DNA of 39,413 bases from assembly GCA_035646375.1 (NCBI GenBank), contig DASRPM010000216.1:1-39413 (forward strand). The letters are read 5' to 3'. Shown here piece after piece: positions 1 to 8,589 of this stretch. Position 1 is the first letter of the stretch, and each line of letters opens with the position of its first letter. This DNA is from DASYRM01 sp035646375. Its GTDB lineage: Bacteria; Acidobacteriota; Vicinamibacteria; Vicinamibacterales; UBA2999. The notes beneath the pieces were generated by a model, which saw nothing but the letters and a program-made list of their open reading frames with translations, did no database searches and was not told the DNA's origin. The translations under genes were made by a program, and so were the position numbers.

Positions 1-1162
1 CCGTGATGCCGCAGCCGGCCACGACGGCCGCAAACGGCACCGCGGTGCCGTTGCCGAACGCACTGACCAGGCCGCCGGCGGCGGCGCCGAGCACGAACTG
101 CAGCGTGCCCATGAGCGCGGACGCGGACCCCGCCACCGCTCCGTACGGGCTCATGGCCAGCGCCGTCGTGTTCGGGGCCACAAAGCCGTGGCATGCGATG
201 AAGCAGAAGAGCGGCACGAGAATGCCCGGGAAGCCGCCGAACCCCGTGTAGGCGTCCACGAGCAGCGTCACCCCGGCGATCACCGCGATCGGCAGCACCG
301 TGCGAACGATCACCTCGGGCCGCACGCGTGACGCGAGATACCGGTTGACCTGCGACGCGATCATCAGGCCGATGGCGTTGGCGCCGAAGTAGAACCCGAA
401 GCGTTCCGGCGACACGTCGAACAGCTCGATGAACACGAACGACGACCCCGAGATGTAGGCCAGCAGCCCCGAGAACACGAGCCCGCCCGACAGCACCCAG
501 CCGAGATATTCGCGATCGCGCAGAATGCCCAGGTAGGTCGTCGCGATCGCCGTCACCGACTGGCGCCGCCGCAATTCGGGCCGCAGGCTTTCGGGCAGCA
601 GCCATGCCACCAGCCCGAACAAGGCGAGCCCATAGCCCGCCAGCACGAGGAAGACGGATCGCCATCCGAAATGCACCAGGAGCTGGCCGCCGACGAACGG
701 CGCCACGATCGGGGCGATTCCCATCACGAGGATCAGCATCGAGAGCATTCGCACCGACTCGCGCCCGTCGAAGTAGTCGCGCACGACGGCCCGCGGCACC
801 ACCAGCGGCGCACAGCCGCCGAGCGCCTGGAGGAAGCGGAAGACCACGAGCTGCGTGACGTTGGTGGTGAAGGCGCAGCCAAGCGACGCGCCGACGAAGA
901 TCGCGAGCCCGACATAGAGCGCCGGCTTGCGCCCCAGTCGATCGGACAGCGGACCGTAGAGAGCCTGCCCGAGCGCGATGCCGATGAAATAGCTGGCCAG
1001 GCTCGCCTGTACCGCGGCGATGGGCACGTCAAGCTCTCGCGCGATCTCCGGGAGCGCCGGCAGATACATGTCGATGGCGAGCGGGCCGATGGCGGTGAGG
1101 GCGCCCAGGATCACCGCGAGGCGATGACGGTAGTGGTGTCCGTCGGGCCCGGCGCCGGTCAT
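1..1162 (-). CDS. Bcr/CflA-type MFS drug exporter (C-terminus off the window edge)
   Basis: The reverse strand has an open frame from an ATG at 1162 to the window edge, 387 codons, close to the usual ~400 residues of the family. It is a multi-helix inner-membrane protein. Visible signatures are the helix-1 segment with DMYLPALP (about residues 31-38) and MFS motif A, GPLSDRLGRKP (70-80), both typical of the DHA1 Bcr/CflA multidrug exporters that swap protons for drugs. The start ATG overlaps the moaC stop as ATGA, so translation is probably coupled to moaC. The substrate cannot be read from the sequence. Family call is firm; role in drug export is inferred from the family. Confidence 0.88.
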   Translation of the reverse strand, partial: MTGAGPDGHHYRHRLAVILGALTAIGPLAIDMYLPALPEIARELDVPIAAVQASLASYFIGIALGQALYGPLSDRLGRKPALYVGLAIFVGASLGCAFTTNVTQLVVFRFLQALGGCAPLVVPRAVVRDYFDGRESVRMLSMLILVMGIAPIVAPFVGGQLLVHFGWRSVFLVLAGYGLALFGLVAWLLPESLRPELRRRQSVTAIATTYLGILRDREYLGWVLSGGLVFSGLLAYISGSSFVFIELFDVSPERFGFYFGANAIGLMIASQVNRYLASRVRPEVIVRTVLPIAVIAGVTLLVDAYTGFGGFPGILVPLFCFIACHGFVAPNTTALAMSPYGAVAGSASALMGTLQFVLGAAAGGLVSAFGNGTAVPFAAVVAGCGIT

Positions 1163-1638
1163 GCCTTGCGTTGGTAGTGACCGCCGCGGCCGCCGGATTT
1201 CTCGAGCAGGCAGATGCCGGAGATGACCATCGCCTTGTCCACGGCCTTCACCATGTCGTAGATCGTCAGCGCCGCCACCGACACCGCCGTGAGCGCTTCC
1301 ATCTCGACGCCCGTCGGACCGGTCGTGCGCACGCGCGACTCGATACGGTAGCCGCGCCGCGTTGGCGTGAGGTCCACGCTCACGTGCGTCAGCGCCAGCG
1401 GGTGGCACAGCGGGATGAGCGCGGCCGTCTGCTTGGCGGCCATGATGCCCGCCAGGCGCGCGGTCTGCAACGGGTCGCCCTTGGCCACGCGGCCGGCGCG
1501 GATGAGACGGAGCGCCGCCGCCGACATCGTGATCTCGCCCGTGGCGCGCGCCTCGCGCGCGGTCGCGGGCTTGTCGCCCACGTCCACCATGCGCGCCTTG
1601 CCGGTGGCGTCGAGATGCGACAGCGTCTTCTTAGCCAC
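1159..1638 (-). CDS. moaC: Cyclic pyranopterin monophosphate synthase MoaC
   Basis: MoaC makes cyclic pyranopterin monophosphate, the first stable intermediate of molybdenum cofactor synthesis, in the cytoplasm. The 159-residue length matches the family (about 160). Conserved motifs are IPLCHPL (75-81, with active-site His79), TGVEMEALTAVSVAALTIYD (109-128) and the Lys-containing EKSGG (146-150). The start is a GTG lying inside the end of rex (8-bp overlap), so it is likely coupled to rex translation. No moaA, moaB or moaD lies next to it here. An alternative downstream start is unlikely because the N-terminal SHLDATGKARMVDV segment is conserved. Confidence 0.95.
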   Translation of the reverse strand: MAKKTLSHLDATGKARMVDVGDKPATAREARATGEITMSAAALRLIRAGRVAKGDPLQTARLAGIMAAKQTAALIPLCHPLALTHVSVDLTPTRRGYRIESRVRTTGPTGVEMEALTAVSVAALTIYDMVKAVDKAMVISGICLLEKSGGRGGHYQRKA

Positions 1639-2317
1639 CGCTCGCCTCGCCCTGCGCCAGATAGAAGGACAGGCTTTCGAGCGACACGGTCAGGTCCACG
1701 CTCTTGAGCTTCACGTTGGGCGGTACGGTGAGCGCGCCCGGCGAGAAGTTGAGGATCGCCTTGATGCCGGCCGCCACCACCTGATCCACGACCGGCTGCG
1801 CGCGCGGCGCCGGCACCGCGATGACGGCGATGTCGAGACGATCCTTCCGCGCAACCCGGCGCAGCTCTTTGATGTCGTGGATGGGCACGCCGCTCCGCGA
1901 CTCGTGGCCGATCTTCTCGTCGGCGGCGTCGAAGAGCGCGGCGATCTCGAAACCTTCCTGCCGGAACCCGGGATAGTCGGCGAGCGCCAGGCCGAGGTTG
2001 CCCGCGCCCATGATCGCCACGCGAAGCTGGCGATCGAGTCCGAGGATCTTGCGCAAGTGCCGGCGCAGTTCCTTGACGTAGTAGCCGACGCCGCGGACGC
2101 CGAATTCGCCGAAGTACGCGAGGTCCTTGCGAATCTGCGCCGCGTTCAGATGAAACCGCTCGGCGAGCGCCTGCGACGAGATGGTCTGCACCCCCGTCTC
2201 GTCGAGTGTGTTCAGGCACCGCAGGTAGACGGAGAGCCGATTGGTGGTCAGCTCGGACACCTGGTCGGGCACCTGCCTGCGCTTGTTCGCCTCCTTCACA
2301 AGGTTCAATGCTACCAT
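1631..2317 (-). CDS. rex: Redox-sensing transcriptional repressor Rex
   Basis: Rex is a cytoplasmic winged-helix repressor that senses the NADH/NAD+ ratio and leaves its operators when NADH is high. The 228-residue product has the N-terminal winged helix (about 25-85, including QIRKDLAYFGEFGVRGVGY) and a Rossmann domain with GAGNLG (104-109). The ATG at 2317 is chosen because it sits just before the conserved N-terminus; longer frames upstream are antisense to the OPT gene. It heads a rex-moaC-MFS set with overlapping ends. It is only 9 bp from the divergent OPT start, so any operator must lie inside coding sequence. Family identification is firm; targets here are unknown. Confidence 0.95.
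   Translation of the reverse strand: MVALNLVKEANKRRQVPDQVSELTTNRLSVYLRCLNTLDETGVQTISSQALAERFHLNAAQIRKDLAYFGEFGVRGVGYYVKELRRHLRKILGLDRQLRVAIMGAGNLGLALADYPGFRQEGFEIAALFDAADEKIGHESRSGVPIHDIKELRRVARKDRLDIAVIAVPAPRAQPVVDQVVAAGIKAILNFSPGALTVPPNVKLKSVDLTVSLESLSFYLAQGEASGG
2283..2301. promoter_or_regulatory. Possible Rex operator-like inverted repeat in the 5' end of rex
   Basis: On the minus strand codons 6-12 of rex read TTGTGAAGGAGGCGAACAA. One half, TTGTGAA, is identical to the known Rex operator half-site. The other half keeps only the outer ACAA, and the spacing is 5 rather than 4 bases. It lies about 25 bp upstream of the OPT start. This could be chance from the coding sequence; it is listed because the 9-bp gap leaves no other room for autoregulation. 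Confidence 0.25.
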
Positions 2318-2326
2318 CTCGCGCCT

Positions 2327-4285
2327 ATGCCGAGGCTCACGGCGGAACGGCCCGCGGACACGCCCGAAACCACATTCAAACCCTACGTTCCCGCGTCGCA
2401 GTCCCCCCCGGAATTCACCAGCAAGGCCATCATCCTCGGCGCCCTCTTCGGCCTCCTCTTCGGCGCCTCCACCGTGTATCTCGGGCTGCGCGCGGGCCTC
2501 ACCGTGAGCGCGTCGATCCCGATTGCGGTGCTCGGGATCTCGGTGTTCAAACGGCTCGGGGGATCCACCATCCTCGAGAACAACATCGTGCAGACCATCG
2601 GCTCGGCGGGCGAATCGCTCGCCGCCGGCGTGGTGTTCACACTCCCGTCGCTCATCTTCCTGCTGCCCCTCGGTCCCCAGTACTTCAACTACACGCAGAT
2701 CACCATGCTCGCCGTGGCCGGCGGCATCCTCGGCGTGCTGATGATGATCCCGCTCCGGCGCGCGCTCATCGTGAAGGAGCACGGGGTGCTGCCCTATCCC
2801 GAGGGCACCGCGTGCGCCGATGTGCTCGTCGCCGGCGAGCGCGGCGGCGCGTTGGCCAAGACCGTGTTCATGGGCCTGGCGGTTGGCGCCGCCTGGAAGT
2901 CCGTCTCCTGGATCGTCCAGATTTTCCGGACCGCGGTCGGCTATTCGTTCGCCCGCACGAGCTTCTTCCCCAACGCCACGCTCAACCTCGACCTCTCGCC
3001 GGAGTATCTTGGCGTCGGCTACGTCATCGGCCCCCGTATCGCCGGCGTGATGTTCGCGGGCGGCGTCCTGTCCTGGCTCGTCCTGCTGCCGCTGCTGTCG
3101 TATCTCGGCAACTTCATGACGGTGCCGCTGCCGCCGGTACCGGCGAGCGGCCTGCGCATCGACGAGATGGGCGCCGGGCAGCTGTGGAGCGCCTACATCC
3201 GTTACACCGGCGCCGGGGCCGTGCTGGCGTCCGGGCTGATCACGCTCGCTCGCACGATTCCGACAATCGTCACGTCGTTCCGCGACAGCATGAAAGACTT
3301 CGGCGCCGGCGCCGGCCAGACGGGGCAGGCGCGCACCGAGCGCGACCTCCCGCTCAGCGTCGTGCTGGTGGGTTCGCTCCTGCTGGCGATCTTCCTGGTG
3401 ATCGCGCCGGGCACGCCCACGCAGGGCAGCATTCTGTCGGCGGTCCTGATCGTCGTGTTCGGCTTCTTCTTCGTCACCGTGTCGTCGCGCATCACCGGGC
3501 TCGTCGGCAATTCGTCGAACCCGATCTCCGGCATGACGATCGCGACGCTCATCCTGACCTGCACCATCTTCGTGGCGCTCGGGCGCGTCGGCAACGACTA
3601 CGCTCCGATCGCGCTCGGCGTCGGCGCCGTGGTCTGCATCGCGGCGGCGATTGCCGGCGCCACGTCGCAGGATCTCAAAACCGGCTACATCGTGGGCGCC
3701 ACGCCGTCCTCACAGCAGATCGGCCTGATGGTGGGCGTCGTCGTTTCGGCGTTCGTGATCGGCCTCACCACGCTGTACCTGCACGACGTGATGACGATCG
3801 GATCGGCGTCGCTGCCCGCGCCGCAGGCGACGCTGATGTCCACCATCATCCGGGGGCTGCTGGCCCAGAACCTGCCGTGGGGTCTGGTGCTGGTCGGCGT
3901 GTTCATCTCGGTCACGCTCGAGCTCTGCGGCGTGCGGTCGCTGTCGTTTGCCGTCGGCTCCTACCTCCCCATCGCCACGACCGCGCCGATCTTCGCCGGC
4001 GGCGTCGTCCGCTGGTGGGTGGAGCGGCGCACCGGCAAACGCGACGAGTCGGACATCAGCAGCGGCACGCTCTTCAGTTCGGGGCTCATCGCAGGTGGCT
4101 CGCTGGCAGGCATCCTCTACGCGGGCCTCTACGGCCGCAACCTGCTCGGAGCGGCCGACGACGACGCCACGACGGGACTGATTCCCTTCCTGCACGAAGG
4201 GGTGGTCGGGAATCTCGCCGGCGGCCTGCTCTTCCTGGCGCTCGCCGTCATCGTGGCCCGCATCGGCATGCGGAAGGTGGAATAG
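2327..4285 (+). CDS. OPT-family oligopeptide transporter
   Basis: The 652-residue product is a polytopic inner-membrane protein of the oligopeptide transporter (OPT) family, which takes up peptides or metal-chelates with protons. The conserved N-terminal block runs from EFTSKAIILG to YLGLRAGLTVSASIPIAVLG, followed by NNIVQTIGSAGESLAAGVVFT, characteristic of the prokaryotic OPT clade. Later family landmarks are VKEHGVLPYPEGTACADVL and NSSNPISGMTIATLI. The ATG at 2327 is used because no later start precedes the conserved block; no clear Shine-Dalgarno is seen. It is divergent to rex with 9 bp between start codons. Substrate is unknown. Confidence 0.93.
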   Translation: MPRLTAERPADTPETTFKPYVPASQSPPEFTSKAIILGALFGLLFGASTVYLGLRAGLTVSASIPIAVLGISVFKRLGGSTILENNIVQTIGSAGESLAAGVVFTLPSLIFLLPLGPQYFNYTQITMLAVAGGILGVLMMIPLRRALIVKEHGVLPYPEGTACADVLVAGERGGALAKTVFMGLAVGAAWKSVSWIVQIFRTAVGYSFARTSFFPNATLNLDLSPEYLGVGYVIGPRIAGVMFAGGVLSWLVLLPLLSYLGNFMTVPLPPVPASGLRIDEMGAGQLWSAYIRYTGAGAVLASGLITLARTIPTIVTSFRDSMKDFGAGAGQTGQARTERDLPLSVVLVGSLLLAIFLVIAPGTPTQGSILSAVLIVVFGFFFVTVSSRITGLVGNSSNPISGMTIATLILTCTIFVALGRVGNDYAPIALGVGAVVCIAAAIAGATSQDLKTGYIVGATPSSQQIGLMVGVVVSAFVIGLTTLYLHDVMTIGSASLPAPQATLMSTIIRGLLAQNLPWGLVLVGVFISVTLELCGVRSLSFAVGSYLPIATTAPIFAGGVVRWWVERRTGKRDESDISSGTLFSSGLIAGGSLAGILYAGLYGRNLLGAADDDATTGLIPFLHEGVVGNLAGGLLFLALAVIVARIGMRKVE

Positions 4286-4297
4286 ACCGGCGAGGCG

Positions 4298-4303
4298 TAG
4301 AAT
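4298..4303 (+). promoter_or_regulatory. Candidate -10 (TAGAAT) for a leaderless transcript
   Basis: TAGAAT ends 6 nt before the GTG at 4310, so RNA would start at or next to the start codon. No -35 is recognisable. One of eight such placements in the window. Confidence 0.4.
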
Positions 4304-4309
4304 AGAGGT

Positions 4310-5419
4310 GTGAAACCGACCAGAGCGCTGGCAGTTGCAGCCATCCTGGTCGTGCTCTGCGGCGCCGTCCCCGGCGCGCAGGGCACACAGCGCCGGCTCA
4401 CGACCGTGGACGCGCTGCGACAGTTCCCGGGCTTCTTCCACCTGCAGAACGTGCTCGTGCACGGTGAATTCGCGGAGAACGGACGCCGCGTCTCGCTGCG
4501 CGCGGCCGACACGGAAATCCGCGTCCAGCTCTCGTCGAACGTCACGACGTCGAGTGGGCCGGTCGAAGTGCGCGGCCAGCTCATCGACGTCGGCCGGCTC
4601 GAAGCGGGCGATCCGCGGGCCGGCGCTGCGATCGAAGGCCGCGAGTCGTCCGCGTGGCCGCGGCCTGGCGAAGAACTCCTGCTGCAAGTCACTGCCGTCG
4701 CGCAGTCGCAGCCGATGGTCACGCCGACCGTGCGCGCGCTCGCGCTCGAACCGTGGAAGTTCGCCGGCCAGACCGTCACGGTCACGGGCAATTTCCGTGG
4801 CCGCAACCTCTTCGGCGATCTGCCCGATGCTCCCGGCAAGGGCCGCTACGATTTCATCGTGCGGGGTGGCGAAGGCTCGGTGTGGGTCACCGGCATCCGC
4901 CCGCGCGGCTCGGGCTTCGACTTCGACGTCGATCGCCGCATCGACAGCAACCGGTGGCTCGAGGTGACCGGGCCGCTCGTGCACGACCGCGGGCTGGTGC
5001 GGATCGAGGCGATGAAGATCGCGCTCGCCAAGGCGCCAGCCAGCAGCGAGCCGGACCGCGACGACGGCGCGCCGGTGTCCGCGGTGCCGCCCCCGCCGGC
5101 GGAGGTCGTGTTCAACTCGCCCACCGAGGGCGAGACGGACGTCAGCGCGTCCACGAGCGTCCGCGTTCAGTTCTCGAAGGGGCTCCTGGAGGCGTCGCTT
5201 GCGGGCCGCGTGCGCGCAAGCTACGCGGGCGCGCCGGCCGGCGCCGACGGCCCGCCGCTCAAGGCGACCTACGACGCCGCCAACCGCGCGATCGAGATCA
5301 AGTTCGACAAGCCGCTGGAGCCGTTCCGCACGGTGAAGATCGAGATCCTCGACGGCGTCACCGCGTTCGACACCGCCCCGTTCGCGCCCTGGAGCCTCAC
5401 GTTCACCGTCGGCGGATAG
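4310..5419 (+). CDS. Secreted protein with C-terminal Ig-like (Big_5) domain
   Basis: The 369-residue protein begins with a signal peptide (about 1-24, hydrophobic ALAVAAILVVLCGAVPGAQG). Two beta-rich segments follow (about 40-105 and 140-235) with similar VxVxGxF/GQL patterns that look like OB-type folds, then a Pro-rich linker (PPPPAE, about 261-266). The C-terminus starts with VVFNSPTEGETDVSASTSV and ends with WSLTFTVGG, a pattern typical of SbsA/Big_5 Ig-like domains in exported proteins. No catalytic motif is visible, so a structural or binding role in the envelope is inferred. The start is GTG. It lies 24 bp after the OPT gene and is convergent with the App1 gene, 10 bp between stops. 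Confidence 0.7.
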   Translation: MKPTRALAVAAILVVLCGAVPGAQGTQRRLTTVDALRQFPGFFHLQNVLVHGEFAENGRRVSLRAADTEIRVQLSSNVTTSSGPVEVRGQLIDVGRLEAGDPRAGAAIEGRESSAWPRPGEELLLQVTAVAQSQPMVTPTVRALALEPWKFAGQTVTVTGNFRGRNLFGDLPDAPGKGRYDFIVRGGEGSVWVTGIRPRGSGFDFDVDRRIDSNRWLEVTGPLVHDRGLVRIEAMKIALAKAPASSEPDRDDGAPVSAVPPPPAEVVFNSPTEGETDVSASTSVRVQFSKGLLEASLAGRVRASYAGAPAGADGPPLKATYDAANRAIEIKFDKPLEPFRTVKIEILDGVTAFDTAPFAPWSLTFTVGG

Positions 5420-5429
5420 GCTGCGCCCG

Positions 5430-6521
5430 TCAGCGCGGACTCACTGTCGGCGCGGGCACGACGGTCATGCCGGCCAGCCGCTTGGGGTCGCGTTCGCGCG
5501 CGTTGACCACGTCGCGGATGACGATCTCCAGGACTCGGCCGCCGAACCGCGACGCGATCGCCTGGTACACCTCGGGGTCCTGCTCGCCCGAATCGCCAAT
5601 CAGGACGAACGTGCGCCCCGGAAAGCGCTCCATGAGCGTGGTGATGGCCGACACCTTGTGCTCGAACGTGCCGCCGGCCATCACGAACTGCGAGAGCGCT
5701 TCGAGCGACGTCACCGGCCGGGTGATGCTCCCGCCAATCCGGCGCATATGGAACGAGCCCTCGGGGAACCGGCCCTCGCCCGCGAGGAACGCCGACACTG
5801 GGCGATAAATCTGCCAGGGCCCACCCGACACGTAGTGAAACGCGGCAGCGCCGGCGTAGCGGCCGGCGAGCTCCGTCGTGGCCACGAAGGGGCGATAGAA
5901 GGTGTTCACCGCCACCGTGCTCGCCCCGGCGGGAATCTCGGTCACTTTCACCGTGTCGTCGACGTCCGAGACGACCGACACGCCGGCCGGCTCGATCAGG
6001 CGCACTCGGCCGGTGCCTCGATGCTCGCTCGACGTCGCGCGGAACGATAACCAGCCATCGGACGACGCCTGCCGTTCGAGCAGTCGCCGCGCCGCCTCGT
6101 CGGCGAGCGTGATCACCCCTTCGACGACGCCGTCACCATCCGTCTCTGGAAATCCGCCGCGTCCGTCGGTCATCCGGTGCTCGACGTTGTCCGGATCGCG
6201 CTCGAACCGCAGACGGACCGACTCGCCCGACTCGTCGTCCGCCAGGAAGTCGGCGATGCGGGCCCTGAACCGGGCCGTGTCGTCGGTCCCGCGGGCCGGC
6301 AGCCCGGCAAAGAGCGCCGTGAACACGGCCTTCACGTCGCGCGGCTCCTGCACCTTGGCCCGGAGTGGAATCACCCACGAGGCGCCCTGCCGGAAACCAT
6401 ACGTGGGATAGAAGATCACCTCCTCGCCGTCGATCTGCGCCGCGCGCGGCAGCGCAGACACGACCACGGCAAGGACGATCGCGAAACCGGCCAAGCGAAC
6501 GATCGCGCTGAGAGCATGCAT
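5430..6521 (-). CDS. Secreted App1-type phosphatase (DUF2183, HAD-like)
   Basis: The 363-residue protein carries an N-terminal signal peptide (about 1-28) and a C-terminal App1 catalytic domain (about 180-350). HAD-type motifs are visible: SDVDDT (185-190, nucleophile Asp186 with Asp188), VSGGP (231-235), a Lys near 289 and IGDSGEQD (308-315). The yeast member Pah/App1 family is a phosphatidate phosphatase; the bacterial substrate is not established. The ATG at 6521 is preferred to an in-frame ATG at 6605 because it starts the signal peptide directly and avoids overlap with the upstream VWFA gene, leaving a 31-nt gap. The two genes probably form an operon acting outside the cytoplasm. Confidence 0.85.
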   Translation of the reverse strand: MHALSAIVRLAGFAIVLAVVVSALPRAAQIDGEEVIFYPTYGFRQGASWVIPLRAKVQEPRDVKAVFTALFAGLPARGTDDTARFRARIADFLADDESGESVRLRFERDPDNVEHRMTDGRGGFPETDGDGVVEGVITLADEAARRLLERQASSDGWLSFRATSSEHRGTGRVRLIEPAGVSVVSDVDDTVKVTEIPAGASTVAVNTFYRPFVATTELAGRYAGAAAFHYVSGGPWQIYRPVSAFLAGEGRFPEGSFHMRRIGGSITRPVTSLEALSQFVMAGGTFEHKVSAITTLMERFPGRTFVLIGDSGEQDPEVYQAIASRFGGRVLEIVIRDVVNARERDPKRLAGMTVVPAPTVSPR

Positions 6522-6552
6522 GCGATCGATCAACGACGGGGAGCCCGGAAAC

Positions 6553-8490
6553 TCACGGCACGAGCGTGAGCTCGAACCTCTGGCGGAGCGACCCGAGCGT
6601 GACATCGATGGCGTACTGCCCGGGGGCCAGCGGCGCCAGCACCGCGTCGGCCACGATCCAGCGGAACTGACCGGACTCGTCGGGCCTGGCGCTCACCTGC
6701 ACCGGCACCTGCAGCGGCTGCCCCGCCCGATCGAGCAACCGCGCGACGGCCGTGCCGGGCACCGTGGTGGCGAGCTCGAGACGGATGCGCTCGCTGCGCG
6801 AGAACCGCGCATCCGCCGTCTGCACATGCCGCGGGCCGGTCGAGGGGCCACGGCGCCACACAACCGGGGTGCCCAGGTCGTCGCCTCGCGGCGCGGGCAT
6901 CACCACGCGAGCCGTGTCAGTGAGCACCACGCTGTCGTTGGCGTCCGGACGCAGTTGCACCTGCACCGCGTACTCGCCCGGTTGCACCGCCCCCCGTTCG
7001 GGCACGCGCACGGCGAACGACCCGTCTGACGGCTTCACCGTGAGCGTCTGCGACAGCAGCTCGGTGCCGTCGGCGGCAAGCACCACCACGTCCGCCGTGG
7101 CGCCCGCGGTCCACTCGAGCTCCTGACGCGTGCGGTAATCCAGCTCGCCGACAATCCAGAACGTGCCGCCGTCGGGAGCCGTCCACGACGAGGTGCGAAT
7201 GCGGAAGGGGCGGCGCGCATCCGGCGCGGCCGCCGGAATCGCCGACACGGCACGGGCCGCTCCAAGTGGCCGGCGCGCGCTGAGCAGCTCGTCGGTCGTG
7301 AGCCCGCGATAACCGCGCCGCGTGCGGATCTTCACGCCTGGACGGGTGGTGCGCGCGCTCAGTGTCCGGAAGCGTCCATCCAGCTTGGTGTTGAGCGACC
7401 GATAGGTGACCAAATAGTACGAAGATTCATCGGCGACGATGCGCGGCAGCGCCTCGTCGACCGCCGTGCGCTTCAGCACCGCGAGCCCGTCGGTGCCGTC
7501 GGCGAGCAGGCGCAGGCTGTCGGCACGCGCGGCGGCGTGGTCGATCTCCGGCACCGCCCGTGACATGCCCTGCGGCGGCACCGTCGCCTCGGGGGCGAAC
7601 AGCGTATAGAACGACACGTTGGCGCGATTGGCCCCCTCGGTCAGGTCGCGCAGGTGCTGGCTGTTGTCCACCAGCGCCAGCCGGCGGCGGTCCGCTTCAC
7701 ACTCCACCCGCATCACCGGCGTCGCCGGCGAGCCCTGCACCGATCCGCGATCCCCGGACCGGCGCAGCCGATTCGACCGCGAGCTCTTGTCGTCGTCGGG
7801 CGCGCCGAGCGTGCGGCTGGCGGTGAACAGCTGCCACCCGTCGCTGATCGTCAGCACCGCTTTGCGCTCCTCGCGGACGGCGGCGAGATGGCCGACCAGA
7901 TCGTCGAGGGCGGCCAGCGTCGTCTCCTCGCGCCACCGTGCCTTCATCTCTGCGCCGCGTGCGCGATCCGCGGCGCGCGTGGAATCGAAACACTGGTCGT
8001 AGAGGGCTTCCTTGGAGCCCGGCGCGCGGCGGCGTCCCCGGCGCGCCCAGGCCCAGTCGGCCTGCATCAGGTCCGAGATCACGTCGCCCTTGCGCCGGAA
8101 TGCGAGGTCGGCCGCCGCCAGCTCGGGGCTCGCCAGCGCGACGAGATCGTCGCGGTCGAGCAGGCGGTCGAGCAGCCGCACGAGCGGCACGCGGGCCGAC
8201 GGCTCGTCCTCGATGGTGGTGTGGTAGGTGTCCACGAACACGACGAACACCCGCGAGCGAGGGCTGCCGGGCGCCACGACGACGCGCTCGAACGAATCGA
8301 TGGTCTGGGGAACGCCGTCCTCGAGCAGTTGCAGCTCGTCCTGACGCAGATCGTCAACCACGGCACCGTCGCGGACCGCGAACAGGTCCACGCGGAGCGT
8401 GCTGGCAGGCGGCGATTGCGCGGCACCGGCGGCCGCGAACGTCATGGCAACGACGCCGGCGAGGAAGCCGAACCTCACTGGGGCGGGCAT
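6553..8490 (-). CDS. Secreted VWFA-related protein (acidobacterial type)
   Basis: The 645-residue exported protein has a signal peptide (about 1-24) and an N-terminal VWFA-related region (about 30-360) of the form widespread in Acidobacteriota: LRVDLFAVRDG, LLEDGVPQTIDSFE, VFVVFVDTYHTT, VLTISDGW, and YYLVTYRS before a KIRTRRGYRG block. The usual MIDAS DxSxS is replaced by DTYHT, so metal-dependent adhesion may be lost. The C-terminal third is beta-rich (about 430-645). The ATG at 8490 follows GAGGG at a 5-nt spacing. It heads a pair with the App1 phosphatase. Function is unknown; a surface or periplasmic binding role is inferred. Confidence 0.85.
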   Translation of the reverse strand: MPAPVRFGFLAGVVAMTFAAAGAAQSPPASTLRVDLFAVRDGAVVDDLRQDELQLLEDGVPQTIDSFERVVVAPGSPRSRVFVVFVDTYHTTIEDEPSARVPLVRLLDRLLDRDDLVALASPELAAADLAFRRKGDVISDLMQADWAWARRGRRRAPGSKEALYDQCFDSTRAADRARGAEMKARWREETTLAALDDLVGHLAAVREERKAVLTISDGWQLFTASRTLGAPDDDKSSRSNRLRRSGDRGSVQGSPATPVMRVECEADRRRLALVDNSQHLRDLTEGANRANVSFYTLFAPEATVPPQGMSRAVPEIDHAAARADSLRLLADGTDGLAVLKRTAVDEALPRIVADESSYYLVTYRSLNTKLDGRFRTLSARTTRPGVKIRTRRGYRGLTTDELLSARRPLGAARAVSAIPAAAPDARRPFRIRTSSWTAPDGGTFWIVGELDYRTRQELEWTAGATADVVVLAADGTELLSQTLTVKPSDGSFAVRVPERGAVQPGEYAVQVQLRPDANDSVVLTDTARVVMPAPRGDDLGTPVVWRRGPSTGPRHVQTADARFSRSERIRLELATTVPGTAVARLLDRAGQPLQVPVQVSARPDESGQFRWIVADAVLAPLAPGQYAIDVTLGSLRQRFELTLVP

Positions 8491-8524
8491 GCACCCTCGA
8501 ACGTGCAGAACGCTTGGCCCACTG

Positions 8525-8530
8525 AGTGTA
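8525..8530 (-). promoter_or_regulatory. Candidate -10 (TACACT) for the VWFA/App1 pair
   Basis: On the minus strand TACACT lies about 34 nt before the ATG, leaving a short leader that contains GAGGG. The ten bases CTCAGTGGGC running from the end of the hexamer also follow the carD -10 element in the same register. No good -35 is seen. Confidence 0.35.
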
Positions 8531-8589
8531 GCCCAAGCGACCGGGCCTCACTACGTCGAACCGGCAGGCCCTGGCACGCGCCGAGGCGG

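Noticed and set aside
1367..2326. N-terminal extension of the OPT frame across rex and moaC
   Set aside because: It is antisense to rex and moaC and lacks any OPT homology; the conserved OPT start lies just after 2327.
3710..4984. Minus-strand open frame spanning the OPT end and the Ig-like protein
   Set aside because: Composition is highly charged and repetitive, and both genes underneath have clear homology and signal-peptide or motif support.
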